DNA of 64,000 nucleotides from Arthrobacter sp. H-02-3 (GCF_003097355.1 NZ_PYUI01000002.1:248001-312000); one strand, 5' to 3'; numbered from the stretch's first letter, positions 32,606 to 43,548 are shown. Numbers and translations are program-made. Notes: generated by a model from the sequence alone, not told the origin.

Positions 32606-33412
32606 TCAGTCCGCCAGTTCCGCAATCACCGGGGCGTGGTCCGAGGCGCCCTTGCCCTTGCGTTCCTCGCGGTCGATCATCGCACCGGTCACCCGGGCTG
32701 CCAGCGCCGGGGAGGCCAGGATGAAATCGATCCGCATCCCTTCCTTTTTCGGGAAGCGGAGCTGCGTGTAATCCCAGTAGGTGTAGACGCCGGGCCCCGG
32801 GGCGTGCGGGCGGACCACGTCCTGGAAGCCCGCCTCCTCAAAAGCATGGAAGGCGGCGCGCTCGGGCTCGCTGACGTGGGTGAGGCCCTCGGAGCGGAAG
32901 TAGTCGATGTCCCAGACGTCCTCATCCAGGGGCGCAATATTGAAGTCGCCCATCAGCGCAATCTGTGCCTGGGGGTCGTCCTTGACCCAGGTTCCGGCAT
33001 GGTTTTTCAGTGTGTCCAGCCAGTTGAGCTTGTAGGGCATGTGTTCGTCGTCGAGGGCGCGCCCGTTGGGGACGTAGAGGCTCCAGACCCGGACGCCGCC
33101 GCAGGTGGCGCCGATGGCCCGGGCCTCCTGCACGGCGTCCTTGCCGTTCTTGCCGAACACCGGCTGGTCCAGGAAGGTGCGTTCGACGTCGTCGAGCCCC
33201 ACCCGGGAGGCAATGGCGACGCCGTTCCACTGGCTCAGGCCAAAGTGCGCCACCTCGTAGCCCAGGTTCTCGAAGAGCTCCCATGGGAAGTTCTCGTCCT
33301 TGCACTTCGTTTCCTGAATGGCCAGGACGTCACAGTCAGTGCGCTGAAGCCAAGCCTCCACGCGGTCGGCGCGGGCACGGAGCGAGTTCACATTCCAGGT
33401 AGCAATCTTCAC
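32606..33412 (-). CDS. xth: exodeoxyribonuclease III (AP endonuclease)
   Basis: A 268-residue DNA-repair nuclease of the ExoIII/EEP family, expected to cut at abasic sites and degrade 3' ends with Mg2+. All motifs are visible in order: WNVNSLRAR (Asn7), QETKCKDENFP (catalytic Glu34), YVPNGR, MGDFNIAP (Asp/Asn), RIDFILASP and the C-terminal SDHAPV with the catalytic His. Length matches E. coli Xth (268). Its start lies only about 130 bases from divergent mmsA; I saw no clear ribosome site, so the mRNA could have a short leader. Confidence 0.96.
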   Translation of the reverse strand: MKIATWNVNSLRARADRVEAWLQRTDCDVLAIQETKCKDENFPWELFENLGYEVAHFGLSQWNGVAIASRVGLDDVERTFLDQPVFGKNGKDAVQEARAIGATCGGVRVWSLYVPNGRALDDEHMPYKLNWLDTLKNHAGTWVKDDPQAQIALMGDFNIAPLDEDVWDIDYFRSEGLTHVSEPERAAFHAFEEAGFQDVVRPHAPGPGVYTYWDYTQLRFPKKEGMRIDFILASPALAARVTGAMIDREERKGKGASDHAPVIAELAD

Positions 33413-33470
33413 AGTCCCTAACTTACCGAACTTGGCCCGCGGACGAAGCGGCCGCCTCCCACCGGTCCTC

Positions 33471-33499
33471 TGGAAATTAGTAGGAAGTCCGAGTATATT
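33471..33499 (+). promoter_or_regulatory. probable promoter of the valine catabolic operon
   Basis: TGGAAA (33471-33476) and TATATT (33494-33499) with a 17-base spacer lie 45 bases before the mmsA start, in the gap between divergent xth and mmsA. A good AAAGGAG ribosome site follows at about 33527-33533. This is the best housekeeping-type promoter match I see in the window. Confidence 0.6.
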
Positions 33500-33544
33500 C
33501 GGCTGGAGAGATGATCTAGGTCACATGCAAAGGAGCATTCGGTC

Positions 33545-35043
<1,499 letters not shown>

Positions 35044-35044
<1 letters not shown>

Positions 35045-36117
35045 TGGTTGACCAGGGGGCCGACGAGACTGCCGACGTCCTGTTCGAGCGCCGCGGCCGC
35101 CTCGGCGTCGTGACGCTGAACCGACCCAAGGCCGTCAACGCGCTCACCGCCGGAATGGCTGCCGCGATGCTGGACCAGCTCACGGTCTGGGCCGAGGACG
35201 ACGCCGTCGCGGCGGTACTGGTCCGGGGCGCCGGCGACCGGGGCCTGTGCGCGGGCGGCGACATCGTGGCCATCTACCGGGACATGCTCGATGGCGGGGA
35301 CGCCACCCCGGACTTCTGGGCCGTCGAATACCGGCTGAACCTGCTCATCTCCGAGTACCCCAAGCCCTACGTCGCCTTCATGGACGGGCTGGTCCTCGGC
35401 GGCGGGGTGGGCATCTCCGCGCACGGTTCGGTGCGGATCGTCACCGAACGCACCCGCTCGGGCATGCCGGAAACGACCATCGGGTTCGTGCCCGACGTCG
35501 GCGGCACCCTGCTGCTGTCCCGCGCACCGGGGGAGACCGGCACGCACACGGCCCTGACCGGCGCCCACCTGAGCGGGGCGGACGCGCTGTTCCTGGGCCT
35601 TGCAGACCACTTCGTGCCTTCGGCCCGGCTGCCGGAGCTGGCGGCGGCGCTCGAAACCGAACCGGCGGACGCCGTCGTCGCACGGTTCGCCGAACCGGCT
35701 CCGCAGTCTGTTCTCGCCGGACAGCGCGGGTGGATCGACGCCTGCTACTCCAGTGACGACGCCGGGGAGATCGTTCGCCGACTGCGCACTATTGGGGGAG
35801 AAGCAGCCGCCGAGGCCGCGGACACGATTACAGCCAAATCACCGACGGCCGTGAAAGTGGCGCTGGCATCCCTGCGCCGGGTCCGCGGGCTGACCCTGGC
35901 GGAGGCCCTGGAACAGGAGTACCGGGTGGGCCTGCGGTTCCTTGCCGGCCCCGACTTCCGCGAGGGCATCCGGGCGCAGGTGGTGGACAAGGACCGCACG
36001 CCACACTGGCAGCCCGCCACCCTCGCAGACGTGACGAACGAGGACGTCGAGTCCTATTTTGCGCCGCTGGGCGACCGTGAACTGAAGCTCTCTTCAAAGG
36101 AGAAGAACAATGCCTGA
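35044..36117 (+). CDS. 3-hydroxyisobutyryl-CoA hydrolase (crotonase fold)
   Basis: A 357-residue enzyme that releases 3-hydroxyisobutyrate from its CoA ester in valine degradation. The crotonase core is clear: RPKAVNALTAGM, the oxyanion loop GLCAGGDIVAIYRD, and the second loop MDGLVLGGGVGIS, then the acid-base segment MPETTIGFVPDVGGT. The length and the C-terminal extension to FREGIRAQVVDKDRTPHW distinguish HIBCH from enoyl-CoA hydratases of about 260 residues. The start overlaps the mmsA stop; the end overlaps mmsB by 8 bases. Confidence 0.93.
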
Positions 36118-37051
36118 GACCACACCACGGGAAGGCCGCATCGCTTTCCTCGGGCTCGGCCACATGGGCGGCCCGATGGCCGTTAACCTGGTCAAGGCCG
36201 GTTACGGCGTGACCGGGTTCGACGTCGTCCCGGCGGCCCTGGACGCCGCCCGGGAACACGGCATTCCGACCGCCGGGACGGCCGTCGAGGCCGCGGCGGG
36301 GGCCGCCGTCGTGCTGACCATGCTGCCCAGCGGGCAGCACCTGCTCGACGCCTACCGGGGCACCGGCGGCCAGCCCGGTCTGCTGGAGGCCGCGGCGCCG
36401 GGCACCATGTTCCTTGACTGCTCCACCATTAACGTGGACGAGGCCCGCGAGGCCGCGGAGCTCGCGGTCGCGGCCGGGCACCACGCCGTCGACGCCCCCG
36501 TCTCCGGAGGCGTGGTGGGCGCCGAGGCCGGCACGCTCACGTTCATGGTCGGTGCCCTCCCTGAAGATTTCGAGGCCGTCAAGCCGCTGCTGGACGTCAT
36601 GGGCAAGCGTGTGGTCCACTGCGGCGGGCACGGTGCCGGCCAGGCGGCCAAGATCTGCAACAACATGATCCTGGGCGTCTCGATGATCGCTGTCAGCGAG
36701 GCCTTTGTGCTGGGCGAGAAGCTCGGGCTGACCCATCAGGCGCTGTTCGACGTCGCCTCCGCAGCCTCGGGACAGTGCTGGGCGCTGACCACCAATTGCC
36801 CCGTGCCGGGGCCGGTCCCGACGAGCCCCGCCAACCGGGACTACCAGCCCGGATTCGCGGGGGCACTGATGGCCAAGGACCTCAAACTGGCGCTCAACGC
36901 GCTCCAGAGCACCGGCGTCGCGGCCCGCCTGGGTCCGCTCGCCTCCGAAATTTACGATACCTTTGCCGCGGAGGGCGGTGCCGGGCGGGACTTCTCCGGC
37001 ATCATCACCGACATCCGCGACAAATCAGAATCCGGCGCGTCCGGGCACTAG
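36110..37051 (+). CDS. mmsB: 3-hydroxyisobutyrate dehydrogenase
   Basis: A 313-residue NAD-dependent beta-hydroxyacid dehydrogenase oxidising 3-hydroxyisobutyrate to methylmalonate semialdehyde, the substrate of MmsA. N-terminal Rossmann motif [19 protein letters not shown], substrate motif [18 protein letters not shown], and catalytic lysine in [15 protein letters not shown] are all present; the C-terminal helices include [14 protein letters not shown]. The start has AAAGGAG upstream and overlaps the hydrolase gene by 8 bases. Length is slightly above the usual 290-300. Confidence 0.95.
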   Translation: MPETTPREGRIAFLGLGHMGGPMAVNLVKAGYGVTGFDVVPAALDAAREHGIPTAGTAVEAAAGAAVVLTMLPSGQHLLDAYRGTGGQPGLLEAAAPGTMFLDCSTINVDEAREAAELAVAAGHHAVDAPVSGGVVGAEAGTLTFMVGALPEDFEAVKPLLDVMGKRVVHCGGHGAGQAAKICNNMILGVSMIAVSEAFVLGEKLGLTHQALFDVASAASGQCWALTTNCPVPGPVPTSPANRDYQPGFAGALMAKDLKLALNALQSTGVAARLGPLASEIYDTFAAEGGAGRDFSGIITDIRDKSESGASGH

Positions 37052-37127
37052 TCCCGGGCGGCAGCAGCATCTGGAGCCAGACAGGCTCAGGGCCACGCAG
37101 GCTCAGAACCAGCTAAGGGGAACACGC

Positions 37128-37907
37128 ATGACGGAACAGTACGCGAACATCCTGGTGGAGCGCCGCGGCCGCGTGGGCCTCGTGACGCTCAACCGGCCGG
37201 AGGCCCTGAACGCCCTCAACAAGGCCACGATGGACGAGCTCGTGAAGGCCGTCACCGCGATGGACAAGGACCCGGACGTGGGAGCGGTGGTGGTGACCGG
37301 CTCCGCCAAGGCCTTCGCCGCCGGCGCGGACATCAAGGAAATGCAGTCCAAGGGCTACATGGACATGTACGCGGCGGACTGGTTCCGCGGCTGGGAGGAC
37401 TTCACCCGGCTCCGCATCCCCGTGGTCGCGGCCGTGTCCGGGTTCGCCCTCGGCGGCGGCTGTGAACTGGCCATGATGTGCGATTTCATCATCGCCGGGG
37501 ACAACGCCAAGTTCGGCCAGCCGGAAATCAACCTCGGCGTCCTCCCGGGCATGGGCGGCTCGCAGCGCCTCACCCGCGCGGTGGGCAAATCCAAAGCGAT
37601 GGACATGATCCTGACCGGGCGGTTCATGGGCGCCGAGGAAGCCGAACGTGCCGGACTGGTGTCCCGGGTGGTCCCGGCCGCCGACGTCGTCGAGGAGGCC
37701 CTGAAGGCCGCCACGGTGATCGCCTCCAAGTCCAAGCCCGTGGCGATGGTGGCCAAGGAAGCCGTGAACGCGGCCTTCGAGACCGGCCTGGCCCAGGGCG
37801 TGCTGTTCGAGCGGCGCGTGTTCCACTCGCTGTTCGCCACCGAGGACCAGAAAGAGGGCATGGCGGCCTTCACTGAGAAGCGGCAGCCGGAGTTCAACCA
37901 CCGCTAA
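37128..37907 (+). CDS. echA: enoyl-CoA hydratase
   Basis: A 259-residue crotonase-family hydratase, probably acting on methacrylyl-CoA in the valine pathway. Signature segments: [15 protein letters not shown], oxyanion loop [14 protein letters not shown], the second loop [18 protein letters not shown], and the catalytic-glutamate region [20 protein letters not shown] (both conserved glutamates are present). The start at 37128 follows TAAGGGG; the longer frame from 36963 is a shadow of mmsB. The 76-base gap from mmsB and its own ribosome site still allow one operon. Confidence 0.94.
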   Translation: MTEQYANILVERRGRVGLVTLNRPEALNALNKATMDELVKAVTAMDKDPDVGAVVVTGSAKAFAAGADIKEMQSKGYMDMYAADWFRGWEDFTRLRIPVVAAVSGFALGGGCELAMMCDFIIAGDNAKFGQPEINLGVLPGMGGSQRLTRAVGKSKAMDMILTGRFMGAEEAERAGLVSRVVPAADVVEEALKAATVIASKSKPVAMVAKEAVNAAFETGLAQGVLFERRVFHSLFATEDQKEGMAAFTEKRQPEFNHR

Positions 37908-37927
37908 GCGCTGGCAGGAAGGCACGC

Positions 37928-38511
37928 ATGAACACCGGATTCCTGGGAGTCGGTCCGTCCCCGGACGAGGTCCGGGCCCTCGTGCCGGGCGATGCGCTGG
38001 TCCCCGCCCCGGACGTGGTGATGGACCGAGCCTTCGACCTGCCAGCCCCGCCCGAGACCGTCTGGCCGTGGATCGTCCAGCTGGGCAAGGAACGTTCCGG
38101 CTGGTACCTGCCCGGCTGGGCGGAAGCGCTGATCCCCGCCAGGCGCAGGGCCCTCCGGACCGTTGACCCGGAGCTGCAGGACCTCAGCGTGGGAGACGTC
38201 ATTGCCGACTGGGGCGGCCCCGGGGCCACCTTCGAGATTGTGGCCGTGGACCCGCCACAGGTCCTGGTGCACCGTTCGCAACGCGGCGCGCTGGCAGTCA
38301 GCTGGGCGATCGTGCTGCGGCCGGCGCCGGGCATTGGACCGCAGCCGAGTGACGGTCCGGGCGCCCGGACCGGGACCCGGGTACATCTCCGGCTCCGGCT
38401 CGCCGGGGTAAACGCCGCCGTTTCGTGAAAATTGGCGGCGGCCTGTTCGACCTCCTGACCATAGCCGGACTCGCAGCCGGGCTGCGGGAGCGGCTGCGCA
38501 TCATCAGGTGA
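37928..38511 (+). pseudogene. SRPBCC-like protein gene with a frameshift near its 3' end
   Basis: The first 157 codons encode a polyketide-cyclase/SRPBCC-like protein (AFDLPAPPETVWPWIVQLGKE, SGWYLPGWAEALIP, GATFEIVAVDPPQVLVHRS, GTRVHLRLRLAG). Just after RLAG the frame runs through GGGG (38405-38408) to a TGA at 38426, but the -1 frame continues in the same style (KRRRFVKIGGGLFDLLTIAGLAAGLRERL) to a TGA at 38509. One missing G in the homopolymer would explain it. It may be a sequencing error, a real deletion, or programmed slippage. The last bases overlap the end of the convergent P450 gene. An AGGAAGG ribosome site precedes the ATG. Confidence 0.72.
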
Positions 38512-41500
38512 AGATGTCGGCCACGTACCTGCCGTGGGTGCGTTCGACCTCATCCATCCACGCCTCGGCGTCCGCCAGGGAGGCACCGGTGGCCTCACGG
38601 TAGATCTGCACGCACGTCTCGCGCACCTGCGGCGCCATGTGCTTGCCGTCGCCGCAGACGTAGACCGTGGCGCCCTGCTTGACCAGCTCGACGACGTCTG
38701 CCCGGTCGGCCCAGAGCCGGTCCTGGACGTATTTCATGCCGTCTTCGGGTGCGGTGGAAAAGACCGGCCGGAGGTCCAGGTTAGCTTCGTCCGCCCACGC
38801 CGCAAGTTCGTCGTGATACAGGAAATCCGTGTCCGGGGCGCGGCAGCCGAAGAACAGCAGGGCGGGCGCCGGCGCCGAACCGTCGGCCTGGGCCCGCAGC
38901 GCCCGGTCCTGGATGAAGCCGCGGAACGGCGCCAGCCCTGTCCCGGCGCAGACCATGATGAGCGGGACCGCCAAGGATGGGGGCGGGTGGAAGGCCGCAT
39001 TCGAGGGACGGACGGTCACCGCGATCCGTGATCCCGGCCTGGCCTGGGCGAGATAGGTCGAGGAGGCGCCTTCGAAGACGCCTCGACCCGACCAGGCGGG
39101 CGCCTGGACGACGGCGAACGTCAGGGTCGCGTGGTCGGGGCTCCACAGCGGGGAAGAGGAAATGGAATACCGCCGGGGTGTCAGCTGGGTCAGCAGCTGC
39201 AGAAACGAGGTGAACGACAGCTGGCACGACGGATACGTTTCCAGCAGATCCAGGAGGGAGACGCGCTTGTCGAGGATCTCGGCCGCATGGCGCTCGCGGT
39301 CCTGTGCCAGGGCCTCAAGTTCCCTGCGGTGTGCCGGATCCGCCGCGACATCGGCCAGGTCCTCGAGCTGCGTGCGCGTGGCCGGGACCGCCAGCTCGAC
39401 GTAGCTGCTCAGCAGTTCGCCCACGGCCACAGGCGCGCCGGTGGGCAGGAACGTGTCGCCGCGCTCCATGCTCAACAGGACATGCGAGTCGTAGTCGAGG
39501 TTGAAGCGGGCCAGGGCGCGCTGGACGAGTCCGCTGGGATTCAGCGGCAGCACGGCCAGATAGTCACCGGTCCGGTAGCTCATCCCTTCGGGCAAAGCGA
39601 TCTCGACATGCCGCTTGGACCGGGCGCCGGGCTTGGCCAGATCGACCAGCTCCCGGTTGGCGACGACGGTGCCGAGGGCGAGGCCGTTCTGGCGCAGCAG
39701 CGGGTCCCGGACGTTGCCCACGAACTGAAGTTCAAGCTGGGGCTGCGCGGCCGGTGGGCTGGTCCGCTGCCCGAGGGCGGCGTCGACGGCGGGCCAGAAT
39801 CCCGCATACCACTCGTCGAAATCGCCGAAGAAGTCGCCGCGGGCGTTGGCCTCGCCCCGGGGATAGACGCGCACGGCGCCGGCGGCCTCGAGCCGGGAAT
39901 CGACGGCCTTGGGCACCTGCTGGTACGTTCGCGCCCAGTCCTTGTTGCCGTTGCCGAAGACCGTGTACCGCACCCCGCTGAGGCCGCCCGGCGGTAGGCC
40001 TACGGTCCAGGCCAGGAATTTCCGGGCGTTGTCCGGCGGCTGCCCCTCGTAGGAGGAGGCCACGATCGCGACGAGCCCCTCCGTCGGCAGTCCGCCGGCT
40101 GCCTCGTCGAGCGGGCCGATGGTGGGGCTGTAGCCGCGCCGTCCGGCGTCGTTGGCAATGCGCTGGGCGAAGTCCTGGGAGGTGCCGGCGTTCGAACCGT
40201 AGAGCACCCGGATCGGGATGCCGTTGGGGGCGGCGCTCGGCGTTTCCGCCTGCCGGGCATGTTCGACGGCGGCATGGCTGGCGGCGTCGATCCGGACGTC
40301 CCGCCGGCGCACATGGATGAACAGCCCTTCAGGCTTCATCGTCAGCGTGTGCTTGATCTGCAGTTCATAGCCCGGGTCCGCCGGGGTGATATCGAAGCGC
40401 TGCAGGAGTTTGGCCAGGAACAGCATGGCCTCCTGCAGGGCAAAGCCCCGCCCGATGCAGGAGCGCTGCCCGTTGCCGAACGGTTTCCAGGCATTGGCCG
40501 GGATGGTCGCGGCCCGCTCGGGCGAGAACCGCTCCGGGTCGAAGACGGCGGCGTCCTCGCCCCACGCCGCCTTGTCCCGGTGCAGCCGCGGGAGCAGGAC
40601 CAGGATCGGCTGCCCCGCGGGGACTTCGTAGCGTCCGCCCAGCGTCGTGTCTTCGAACGGGGCCACGTTGAACGCGGGGGCGGTGGGCCAAAGCCGGAGG
40701 GTTTCCTTGAGGACCTGGTCCAGGTATCCCAGCCGGGGCAGGTGCTCGAACCTGGCGCTTTCGGTGCCCAGGACCTCATCCACCACGGCGTGCGCCTTGG
40801 CCAGGACTGCCGGATGCCGCATCAGCTCGTAGAGGGTGAAGGACAGCAGGCCGCTGGTGGTCTCATGGCCGGCGATGAGGAAGGTGACCATCTGGTAGCG
40901 GATGTTCTCATCGGACAGCCGCTCGCCGGTCACCGGGTCAGCGGCGTTGAGCATGGTGTCGAGGATATCCTCGCTGCCCGCAGGGCTGGGATTGCGCCGC
41001 CGGTCGCTGATCATCTGCTCGGCGACCTCGAACATTAGAGCATTGTCTTCCTCGAGCTGGTGCCGCCGGCGCAGCATGATCTTGTTCTGCACCGGGAGCC
41101 TGCGGGCCCGGTCCCCGGATTCGACCAGGGCACGGACCATGGCCCCGACGAAGGGATGCATCTCCTCCCGGTAGAGACTGTTGAACCGGTATTTGAACGA
41201 GCACAGGGCGATCGTGTCCAGCGTCAGGCGGGTGGTGTTGTCCGGAACATCGATCCGGGCCGTGGGGCCGAGCCGTTCCCACTTGAGCAGCAGCTGCTCG
41301 ACGATGTCGTCCATGCCCACGAACATCCGCTTCAGCGCCGCCGGTCCGAACGCCGGCATCAGGATCCGGTGCGCCTTTTGCCAGTTGGGCTCCCGTGTTT
41401 CCGCGGTGAACAGGCCATCGCCGGCGAATTGCCGCACCTCCCGGAGCGCGACGCCGAGCACCTTGCCAAAGCGGGATTCGTCGCACACTTCGTTGACGAG

Positions 41501-41677
41501 CTCCTGGGAGGAGAGAGCGATGATGCTGCGGTTGAAGAACTGGATGCGGACGATGGGGCCGTACTGCTCGGCCACCTCGACCAGCCCCAGAATGCCCTTG
41601 CTGGAGTCGATATCGGGCAAGTTGCCGACTACCGGCCGCGGGGGAGGCTGCGGTATGGGGACGGGAGCTGAAGGCAT
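38504..41677 (-). CDS. self-sufficient cytochrome P450/NADPH-P450 reductase (CYP102 family)
   Basis: A 1057-residue fusion like P450 BM3 (1049 aa): an N-terminal P450 domain (about 1-470), then FMN and FAD/NADPH reductase domains. Heme thiolate Cys407 lies in PFGNGQRSCIGRGFAL; I-helix AGHETTSG at 269-276; AGDGLFTAE carries the Phe90 matching BM3 Phe87. FMN site VLYGSNAGTSQDFAQR, FAD site RRYSISSSP, NADPH segment AGTGLAPFRGFIQDR. It should hydroxylate fatty acids or similar substrates. The BM3 carboxylate anchor Tyr51 appears to be Ala54 here, while an Arg remains at the Arg47 position. The start at 41677 follows AGGAGG. No BM3R1-like repressor is adjacent. Confidence 0.95.
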   Translation of the reverse strand: MPSAPVPIPQPPPRPVVGNLPDIDSSKGILGLVEVAEQYGPIVRIQFFNRSIIALSSQELVNEVCDESRFGKVLGVALREVRQFAGDGLFTAETREPNWQKAHRILMPAFGPAALKRMFVGMDDIVEQLLLKWERLGPTARIDVPDNTTRLTLDTIALCSFKYRFNSLYREEMHPFVGAMVRALVESGDRARRLPVQNKIMLRRRHQLEEDNALMFEVAEQMISDRRRNPSPAGSEDILDTMLNAADPVTGERLSDENIRYQMVTFLIAGHETTSGLLSFTLYELMRHPAVLAKAHAVVDEVLGTESARFEHLPRLGYLDQVLKETLRLWPTAPAFNVAPFEDTTLGGRYEVPAGQPILVLLPRLHRDKAAWGEDAAVFDPERFSPERAATIPANAWKPFGNGQRSCIGRGFALQEAMLFLAKLLQRFDITPADPGYELQIKHTLTMKPEGLFIHVRRRDVRIDAASHAAVEHARQAETPSAAPNGIPIRVLYGSNAGTSQDFAQRIANDAGRRGYSPTIGPLDEAAGGLPTEGLVAIVASSYEGQPPDNARKFLAWTVGLPPGGLSGVRYTVFGNGNKDWARTYQQVPKAVDSRLEAAGAVRVYPRGEANARGDFFGDFDEWYAGFWPAVDAALGQRTSPPAAQPQLELQFVGNVRDPLLRQNGLALGTVVANRELVDLAKPGARSKRHVEIALPEGMSYRTGDYLAVLPLNPSGLVQRALARFNLDYDSHVLLSMERGDTFLPTGAPVAVGELLSSYVELAVPATRTQLEDLADVAADPAHRRELEALAQDRERHAAEILDKRVSLLDLLETYPSCQLSFTSFLQLLTQLTPRRYSISSSPLWSPDHATLTFAVVQAPAWSGRGVFEGASSTYLAQARPGSRIAVTVRPSNAAFHPPPSLAVPLIMVCAGTGLAPFRGFIQDRALRAQADGSAPAPALLFFGCRAPDTDFLYHDELAAWADEANLDLRPVFSTAPEDGMKYVQDRLWADRADVVELVKQGATVYVCGDGKHMAPQVRETCVQIYREATGASLADAEAWMDEVERTHGRYVADIFT

Positions 41678-41739
41678 GGGCCCTCCTAAGCGGTCGCCGA
41701 TATGACGCTTGTGAGCACTGTTTCCTCTGGGATTCCTGC

Positions 41740-41759
41740 GGGACGGGACGGGACGGGAC
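41740..41759 (+). repeat. GGGAC x4 microsatellite
   Basis: Four consecutive GGGAC units in the 233-base gap between the CYP102 gene and lrp, 63-82 bases upstream of the P450 start. Variation in copy number could change promoter spacing; this is only a possibility. Confidence 0.6.
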
Positions 41760-41859
41760 CGGCCTGCCCGGATCCACGATACTCCGCTCAGATCCCGGGC
41801 AATAGGGGCGATAGGTCGGGACCGAGGTGTGGGCGATATGCCGACGCAACGGTCAGGGG

Positions 41860-41898
41860 CTTCACTTTTCATTGATGGAAATCGCAAAATAGTGAAGC
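41860..41898. promoter_or_regulatory. inverted repeat in front of the Lrp gene
   Basis: GCTTCACT (41860-41867) and AGTGAAGC (41891-41898) are perfect partners around a 23-base AT-rich spacer, ending 12 bases before the lrp ATG. Centre-to-centre about 31 bases, three helical turns, which suits an Lrp-type octamer or two dimers bound on one face. Likely autoregulation; also upstream of the divergent P450 gene. Confidence 0.5.
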
Positions 41899-41910
41899 TC
41901 GACGTACATT

Positions 41911-42348
41911 ATGACAATGACCGCCCTTGATGATCTTGACCGCCGGCTCCTTTCTGCCCTCCGTGAGGACGGCAGGGCCTCGGTGGCCAGTCTGGCGCGC
42001 CGGCTAGACGTTGCTCGGGCTACCGTCAACAGCCGGCTGGAGCGGCTTGTGGCATCCGGGACCATCGTCGGATTCACGGTCCGAGTCCGCGATGAACTCG
42101 ACCCGCTGGCGATCCGCGCCGTTGCCTTGATTGCTGTGGAAGGCAGGACGACAGACAGGGTTATCCGCCAGCTCAGGGGCTTTCCCGAGATCACGGCACT
42201 GCACACCACCAACGGAGGGTGGGACCTTGTTGCTGAGCTCCGCACCGAGAGTCTTGTCGAATTCGACCAAGTCCTGGGCCGGATCCGCGGCGTCGACGGC
42301 GTTGTCAACAGCGAAACGAGCCTCCTGCTGAGTTCCGTGCTGCGCTAG
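41911..42348 (+). CDS. Lrp/AsnC-family regulator
   Basis: A 145-residue regulator of standard length. The N-terminal HTH (LDDLDRRLLSALREDGRAS, then ARRLDVARATVNSRLERL) is followed by the RAM ligand-sensing domain (GFTVRVRDELDPLAIRAVAL, VIRQLRGFPEITALHTTNG, GWDLVAELRTESLVEFDQVL). No ribosome site precedes the ATG at 41911; TACATT at 41905-41910 could be a -10 for a leaderless start at the second ATG, 41917. It sits upstream of ornithine cyclodeaminase and CtlX and probably controls them in response to arginine, ornithine or a related amino acid. Confidence 0.92.
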   Translation: MTMTALDDLDRRLLSALREDGRASVASLARRLDVARATVNSRLERLVASGTIVGFTVRVRDELDPLAIRAVALIAVEGRTTDRVIRQLRGFPEITALHTTNGGWDLVAELRTESLVEFDQVLGRIRGVDGVVNSETSLLLSSVLR

Positions 42349-42351
42349 GGA

Positions 42352-42453
42352 TCACGGGGCCCAGAAGATCCAGCCAACAAAATATGCAACCAGCGTCGTC
42401 ATTATGATTAGTTGCACAACAAAAAGCTTGCTGTTTGGCAATTGAGACTGCAT
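42352..42453 (-). CDS. possible 33-aa single-helix membrane peptide
   Basis: Antisense to the gap between lrp and ocd lies a 33-codon frame: a short polar start (MQSQLPNSK), one hydrophobic helix (LFVVQLIIMTTLVAYFVG) and the end WIFWAP. An AGGA sequence 9 bases upstream can serve as ribosome site. Base composition is more AT-rich than the neighbours, as hydrophobic codons require. The hydrophobicity pattern is that of a real single-pass protein. It could be a small subunit or regulator of a transporter, or chance. Confidence 0.45.
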   Translation of the reverse strand: MQSQLPNSKLFVVQLIIMTTLVAYFVGWIFWAP

Positions 42454-42509
42454 ATCGCCGAATCCTAGAGTTGTGGCATCAGCAACTAACTAGAGAATGA
42501 GGAGGCGCG

Positions 42510-43541
42510 ATGACGCGCTTTGTCGATGTCCACAACATGGTGCGCTGGGCAGCCGGACGCGGACCGGAGACCATCATTTCCGGCATGATCGAGTACGTTG
42601 AGAACGACTTCCGGCGCTGGGAGTCGTTCGACAAGACGCCCCGGATCGCCAGCCACACGCCGTTCGGCGTCATCGAACTCATGCCCACGAGCGATCACGA
42701 GACCTATGGTTTCAAGTACGTCAACGGCCACCCGTCCAACCCCGCACGCGGTTTCCAGACCGTGACAGCGTTTGGCGTCCTGGCCGACGTCCACAACGGC
42801 TATCCCACGTTCCTCACCGAGATGACAGTCCTGACAGCGCTGCGCACCGCAGCGACGTCCGGCATGGTGGCCAAGAAGCTCGCCCGTGCCGGCTCGCGCG
42901 TCATGGCGATGATCGGCAGTGGAAGCCAGTCCGAGTTCCAGGCCCTCGCGTTCCGGAGTGCCCTGGGGATCTCCACACTCCGGGTATGGGACACGGATCC
43001 CGCCGCGCTCAAGAAGTTCGTGGCCAACATGGCGCCGCTGGGCTTCGACATCACAATCGCCGCATCCGCCGCGGATGCGGTGCGGGATGCCGATGTCATC
43101 ACTACGTGCACCGCGGACAAGGCCAACGCCACCATCCTCACGGCGGACCTGATTGAACCGGGCGTCCACATCAATGCCATCGGCGGGGACTGCCCCGGGA
43201 AGACCGAGCTTGAACCGGCGATCCTCGGACTCGGCGACGTGTTCGTCGAATACGCCCCCCAGACCCGGATCGAAGGGGAGATCCAGCACATGCCGGCCGA
43301 CTTCCGCGTCACGGAGTTCTGGCAGGTCCTGACCGACAAAGCACCCGGACGAACCGGCGATGCACAGGTCACCATCTTCGACTCGGTCGGCTTTGCCATT
43401 GAGGACTTTTCCGCCCTGCGGTTCGTGCGCGACGCCGTCGCCGGCACCGACTTCTTTGTGGAGATCGACCTCGTCGCCAGCCCGGAGGACCCGAAGAACC
43501 TGTTCGGCCTCGTGGGCGCCCTTTCCCCGGTTGGCTCGTAA
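42510..43541 (+). CDS. ornithine cyclodeaminase
   Basis: A 343-residue NAD-dependent enzyme of the OCD/mu-crystallin family, expected to turn L-ornithine into L-proline and ammonia. The N-terminal substrate part includes FGVIELMPTSDHETYGFKYVNGHP, and the NAD fold has MIGSGSQSEFQALAFRSALG; the catalytic aspartate segment HINAIGGDCPGKTEL is intact. Length is close to the Pseudomonas enzyme (about 350), longer than alanine-dehydrogenase-like members. A GAGGAGG ribosome site precedes the ATG. CtlX follows after 7 bases, so the pair is one operon under the upstream Lrp. Confidence 0.92.
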   Translation: MTRFVDVHNMVRWAAGRGPETIISGMIEYVENDFRRWESFDKTPRIASHTPFGVIELMPTSDHETYGFKYVNGHPSNPARGFQTVTAFGVLADVHNGYPTFLTEMTVLTALRTAATSGMVAKKLARAGSRVMAMIGSGSQSEFQALAFRSALGISTLRVWDTDPAALKKFVANMAPLGFDITIAASAADAVRDADVITTCTADKANATILTADLIEPGVHINAIGGDCPGKTELEPAILGLGDVFVEYAPQTRIEGEIQHMPADFRVTEFWQVLTDKAPGRTGDAQVTIFDSVGFAIEDFSALRFVRDAVAGTDFFVEIDLVASPEDPKNLFGLVGALSPVGS

Positions 43542-43548
43542 GCCTGCG

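Noticed and set aside
41740-41759. GGGAC repeat as a phase-variation switch of the P450 gene
   Set aside because: Only four units, outside the coding region and far from a recognisable promoter; kept as a simple repeat.
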